DNA from: Phalacrocorax aristotelis
Taxonomy: Eukaryota; Chordata; Aves; Suliformes; Phalacrocoracidae
Direction: 5' to 3'
Length of the DNA stretch: 64,000 nucleotides
NCBI RefSeq assembly: GCF_949628215.1
Contig: NC_134278.1
Coordinates: forward strand, 41,041,691-41,105,690
The notes beneath the pieces are model-generated. The model had not been told where the DNA came from and searched no databases. It saw only the letters and a list, made by a program, of their open reading frames with translations. How positions within the stretch are numbered: position 1 is the first letter of the stretch; every line of letters begins with the position of its first letter. A program made the position numbers and the translations under genes. Below, one piece after another: positions 60,417 through 64,000 of this stretch.

Positions 60417-63400
60417 TTATGAAAAAATGGACCAGTATATCAAATTAAACAGAATGTATGCGCCAGGGAATATTATCCTGGAGTACTTGTCGATGGCATG
60501 AGTGTCGATCCGCATGCTGACGTATCTCTGGTTTTTCCTCCTGCCTGAGCCCCTCTCAGACCCCAGCGCCAGCTGCACCATCATTCGGTCTTGTTTATCT
60601 CCGTTCTCGGACACGTAGTGCCCCAGTTCGTTCACATCCCCATCGTTGTAACTGCCGTCCATCATCATGGGCCGAGGCTGAGGTAGGCTGCACGCACAGG
60701 GAAGCTGTGAACACAGGTAAGCGCAGGATGGTTTTGAGTTGTGTCCAGATATACACAGCCATCCCTTTTCTCCTTACAAAAGCAGAGGAGGGGGAAAAGC
60801 CTGGGGAATTCAGGCTGTGGGGACACAAAAAGGAGAATGAGAGGATGGAGCTGGGCAGCATTTTTTTGCTTCTTCATTTTCCTGTCTGCAAGGCACAGTG
60901 CAGTCAGGGAGAGAGTGGGGTTGCTTGCAAAAAAGCTAATTTGGCTTAAGCACAGGTAACAGGGTGTAAATAAAGGTTGGACCTGCACCTCGAAGCTGAG
61001 AAAATCAGAGGAGAGGGCAGAGGGAATCCACAAGGAGGAATGTATCAGCCTTGCTCCATTTGAAAATAAGAACTTAGGTTATAATTTGATGTAACGAAGG
61101 CATAAGGGGGAAACTGTGTATAAGTTTAGACTGTGCCTGGAGGCAGGTGGGGGAAATCTGCCACATTACCTGAAACCCAAACCACAATATCCATCTGGTG
61201 CTATTCACAGTCTTGGATCTTCTGCATTAAAAAATATTTAAAGGTAAAATCCTAAACCCTATCCCATTTATACAGGCAGTGGAGGGCTATGTATGGAAGG
61301 TCCGAGTGCCCTCAGACTCTGAAGAAAGAGCAGTGAGTTTGGGTGTGGGCTGTCTGTAGTAAATCTTTATAACCAGGAATGCCTCACTGCTGGTGTCTGT
61401 CTGCCCCAGGCAGCTGAGAGCAGCACGCTGTAGTTGCAAACTTTTGAACATTTCCAGACATACATCTGCCACACCTTTTCCCAGGGGCATAAAGCTGCAT
61501 CAGAGATAGAAAACCTCACCTTGTCCCGCAGTTTCCTCTCCTTCCGTTCCTGCACCGTAGTCAGGTAATTCACCGCCGCATATTCCAGCACTGAGAGGAA
61601 GACAAACACAAAACTGACCCACAGGTAAATGTCCACTGCTTTGATGTAGGAAACACGAGGCATGGAGGCGTTCACCCCAGTGATGATCGTAGACATGGTC
61701 AGCACGGTGGTTATCCCTGGGAATACACCAGCAAAGAGCCTGTGAGGCACTTTCAACCCAGACTCTTCATCACAAATACAGCTGTCATTACAATTTCCCG
61801 ACATTCGAATTTACCTTGCAGTATTGTTTTTCACATTTGAGTGGTGGGTTTCACTGCCTGAGGAGGGTCCAGGCAGCCCTGGTTTCTTACTGGGGTTGTT
61901 CTGTCATTCTGTTGAGAACAGCACTAGTTCTGGTTTCAGCGTGTTGCTAGCCTGGCTCCCCGCCACGCCACCAGCCTCCCACCTCACAGCCAGTAGCAGC
62001 ACTTTGACCCTACACTGGTTGCGCCCCATCTCTGGGCTCAGGGAAGTCCCCAGAGGCGAGGTATAAGTAGCTCAGCTTCTAGTTCATCCCCTCTGAACCA
62101 CAGGCACAAGTGAAGCCTGCCTGATGCTGCTGCTGCTTCTGCTGGGTTCCCCAAGCCTGTCTTTTCTGTGTGCTCCTGGGAATTCCTGCTCCATCTGAAG
62201 TCACCACCCAGCTCCCAGCCCTGGTCAGTGCCTTCCCTGGAGCAAGAGCAGGGACTAATGGGGCCCCACAGGACAAAGCTGCACCACATTACACCATGGG
62301 TGAGCACAATGAGCACATCAACAGGGGCAGGAGGCCCTGTAAGTCAAATTTATCTTAGCTCTGAGGGAGGCTCTCTGTGACCTTCTTATTCCAGCGGCTA
62401 ATTATGTCACATTAATGATCCCTTTGGAAGTTGAAATGATGTATATAAGCACAAAGGACTGAATTCACAGGAGTATCTAGGCACTAGAAAGTATTGCTAA
62501 AGGCAGTGCGTACGTCTCTCAAAAAGCAACAGCGCAAACCCTTATGCTCCTTTTAATGATGTCTCAAGGCAATGGATGCTGTTTCTAAACACAGACAAGG
62601 ATAACTGCCCCATTGTTATCTCTGTTATGCCTGTAATATCCTCTCCACTGAGCAATATAATTTTAACAATAAATAACATCCTGAGGAGTGTTGCCTGGAA
62701 TAAGAGGAAGAAAGCTCAGGCTCAAAGTCTGCCAAAACACAAACAGCACTTTGCTAAGGGTAAAGCACTTGCTTTAGAAGAAGATTTATGCCTATATTAT
62801 AGTTCTGCTCCTATGGTGACTCCTTTTGCATATGGCTTCATCTTCTGAAGGGTGCTGCAGAAGGGGAAGCTGAATCCCTCACACTGCACTGTAAACTCAT
62901 TTAACAATTTGAACAACACAGCTCAGCTGGCTGTGTTTCCTCCACCCTCCCTCCTCTAGCAAAATTCAATAAACTGAAATTTTGTCAGGGATGCAAATAT
63001 TGATTTTCACCTTCTCGCTCACTGAAGTCTCTGAAGGATACTGACACTTGGCTCTTTCTGTGCCATATCTCTGTTAACAGCAATAAAAGCAGAGCAGGAC
63101 ATCTTGCTCCCTGATTTGCACCGCGTTCGGCTAGCTTTTGTGCAAGCAGGGAAGGCAACTCTTTTGGCACTGCAGGGCAGATAGAGAGCTTGTACGATGG
63201 CCAGTCCCCTGCATGAGGGACACACATGAGGCATAGCTGATTTCCATCCCACAAGGCAACGCAGGGGCAGTGCATAATGCAGGGGATTTTGCCTTGATGG
63301 TCAAGGCCACAGTTGCAGCAATTGTCTCTTAGGTCTGCTGACTACAAGACTGTGTTTACCTAAAGGGACTCTGGCAGGAACTGCGCGGCGATCGATCCAG

Positions 63401-64000
63401 AAGGACACCCAGGACAACATGACCATGAGGGTGGCAGGGAAGTAGGTTTGGAGCAAGAAGAAGAAGATGTGTCGGCGTAAAGTGAAGTTTATGTAGAGGC
63501 GATTGTACCACCCTGTATAACAGAGAGAAGGAAAAAAATAAGTCACACCAATGTCAGACTACTTTCAGATAAGGTAATGTTGTATCAGAGGAATAGTGCC
63601 ATATTTGCATTTAGAAAAACACAGTTAATGACCACAGGTCATTGCAGTTTACAGAAAAGACTCCTTACTGAACTAGCTACCAAAGTCCAAATGTCTCTCA
63701 GGACCACATCTTCCAGAGAAGATAATGTAACCCATGCACCCCTAGAGTTTAACTCATGTTAAGGCTTGGTGTGATCTTGAAGTGGGATTGCCTTTCCAGA
63801 TTACATAACCATTAAGATGGATGGCTCTGTCAGGGACAACAGCCTTCACATGGAGGAGAGACAGGTGCGATGGGCCACAGGGATAGAGAGACTTCCCAGT
63901 GGATAATCATCCATGGCCAAGGTCACGAGGCACAGTTTTGCACCCCTTCTTCCCCCAGCCCACCCTCTGGCAGGCACTCCGGTACCCACCTGTGCTGCTG
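60417..64000 (-). CDS. GABRR1: GABA-A receptor subunit rho-1 (GABA-C), 3' exons, partial
   Basis: Coding exons in reverse order: 63990-64000 (fragment, ending in codons for Ser-Ser-Thr), 63360-63512, 61520-61716 and 60417-60704. All junctions are GT-AG and phases agree. The product is a Cys-loop chloride channel subunit, best known from retinal bipolar cells. Exon 63360-63512 encodes M1 ([21 protein letters not shown]) and the start of M2 with the anion-selectivity segment PARVPL. Exon 61520-61716 completes M2 ([20 protein letters not shown]) and encodes M3 ([20 protein letters not shown]). The last exon encodes the intracellular loop ([18 protein letters not shown]) and M4, ending [13 protein letters not shown]. 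The loop and the motif [19 protein letters not shown] fit rho-1 rather than rho-2, whose loop differs. The ligand-binding domain and promoter lie beyond the window. It is convergent with PM20D2, as in human. Confidence 0.96.
61717..63359 (-). other. GABRR1 intron between the M1 and M2-M3 exons
   Basis: A 1.6-kb phase-1 intron. No repeat or extra exon was recognised. The other introns here, 60705-61519 and 63513-63989, are also plain. Confidence 0.8.

Overview
This is 64 kb of a vertebrate nuclear genome, most likely a bird. The coding exons sit in long AT-rich introns and spacers. Two sharp CpG islands mark promoters. The only clear interspersed repeats are CR1 LINE fragments with the avian-type 3' end, plus one old MIR-like SINE fossil. 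There is no sign of bacterial genes, phage, CRISPR or a young retrovirus.

Four genes can be supported. BORCS6 (- strand, 10154-10822, intronless) and PNRC1 (+ strand, 11441-12924, two coding exons) stand head to head, with 618 bp between start codons inside one CpG island of about 2.5 kb. PM20D2 (+ strand, 36599-51681) is complete: seven coding exons give an unbroken 453-residue frame with GT-AG introns throughout. GABRR1 (- strand, 60417-64000) is partial: its last three coding exons and 11 bp of a fourth lie in the window, and the rest lies beyond the right edge. PNRC1, PM20D2 and GABRR1 are neighbours on human 6q15, so this is the avian counterpart of that block. BORCS6 is on 17p13 in human, so its presence here is a difference in gene order. 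SRSF12, which lies between PNRC1 and PM20D2 in human, was not found.

Layout: 1-9.4 kb is gene-free with a duplicated GATA/E-box element near 1.05 kb; 9.4-13.6 kb holds BORCS6, the shared promoter and PNRC1; 13.6-35.7 kb is a gene-poor spacer with two CR1 fragments and the MIR-like fossil; 35.75-36.17 kb is a CR1 copy beside the PM20D2 CpG island; 36.6-52 kb is PM20D2, with a nested CR1 in intron 4 and an old tandem duplication in intron 5; 52-60.4 kb is the tail-to-tail spacer with two more CR1 pieces; 60.4-64 kb is the 3' part of GABRR1.

The genes do not form a pathway. BORCS6 acts in lysosome positioning, PNRC1 in nuclear-receptor coactivation and mRNA decapping, PM20D2 in dipeptide metabolite repair, and GABRR1 in retinal GABA-C signalling. 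I found no wholly new system. The best leads are regulatory: six same-strand CCAAT boxes at near-helical spacing and a consensus CTCF site in the BORCS6-PNRC1 promoter, and a possible second PNRC1 promoter and start inside its intron.
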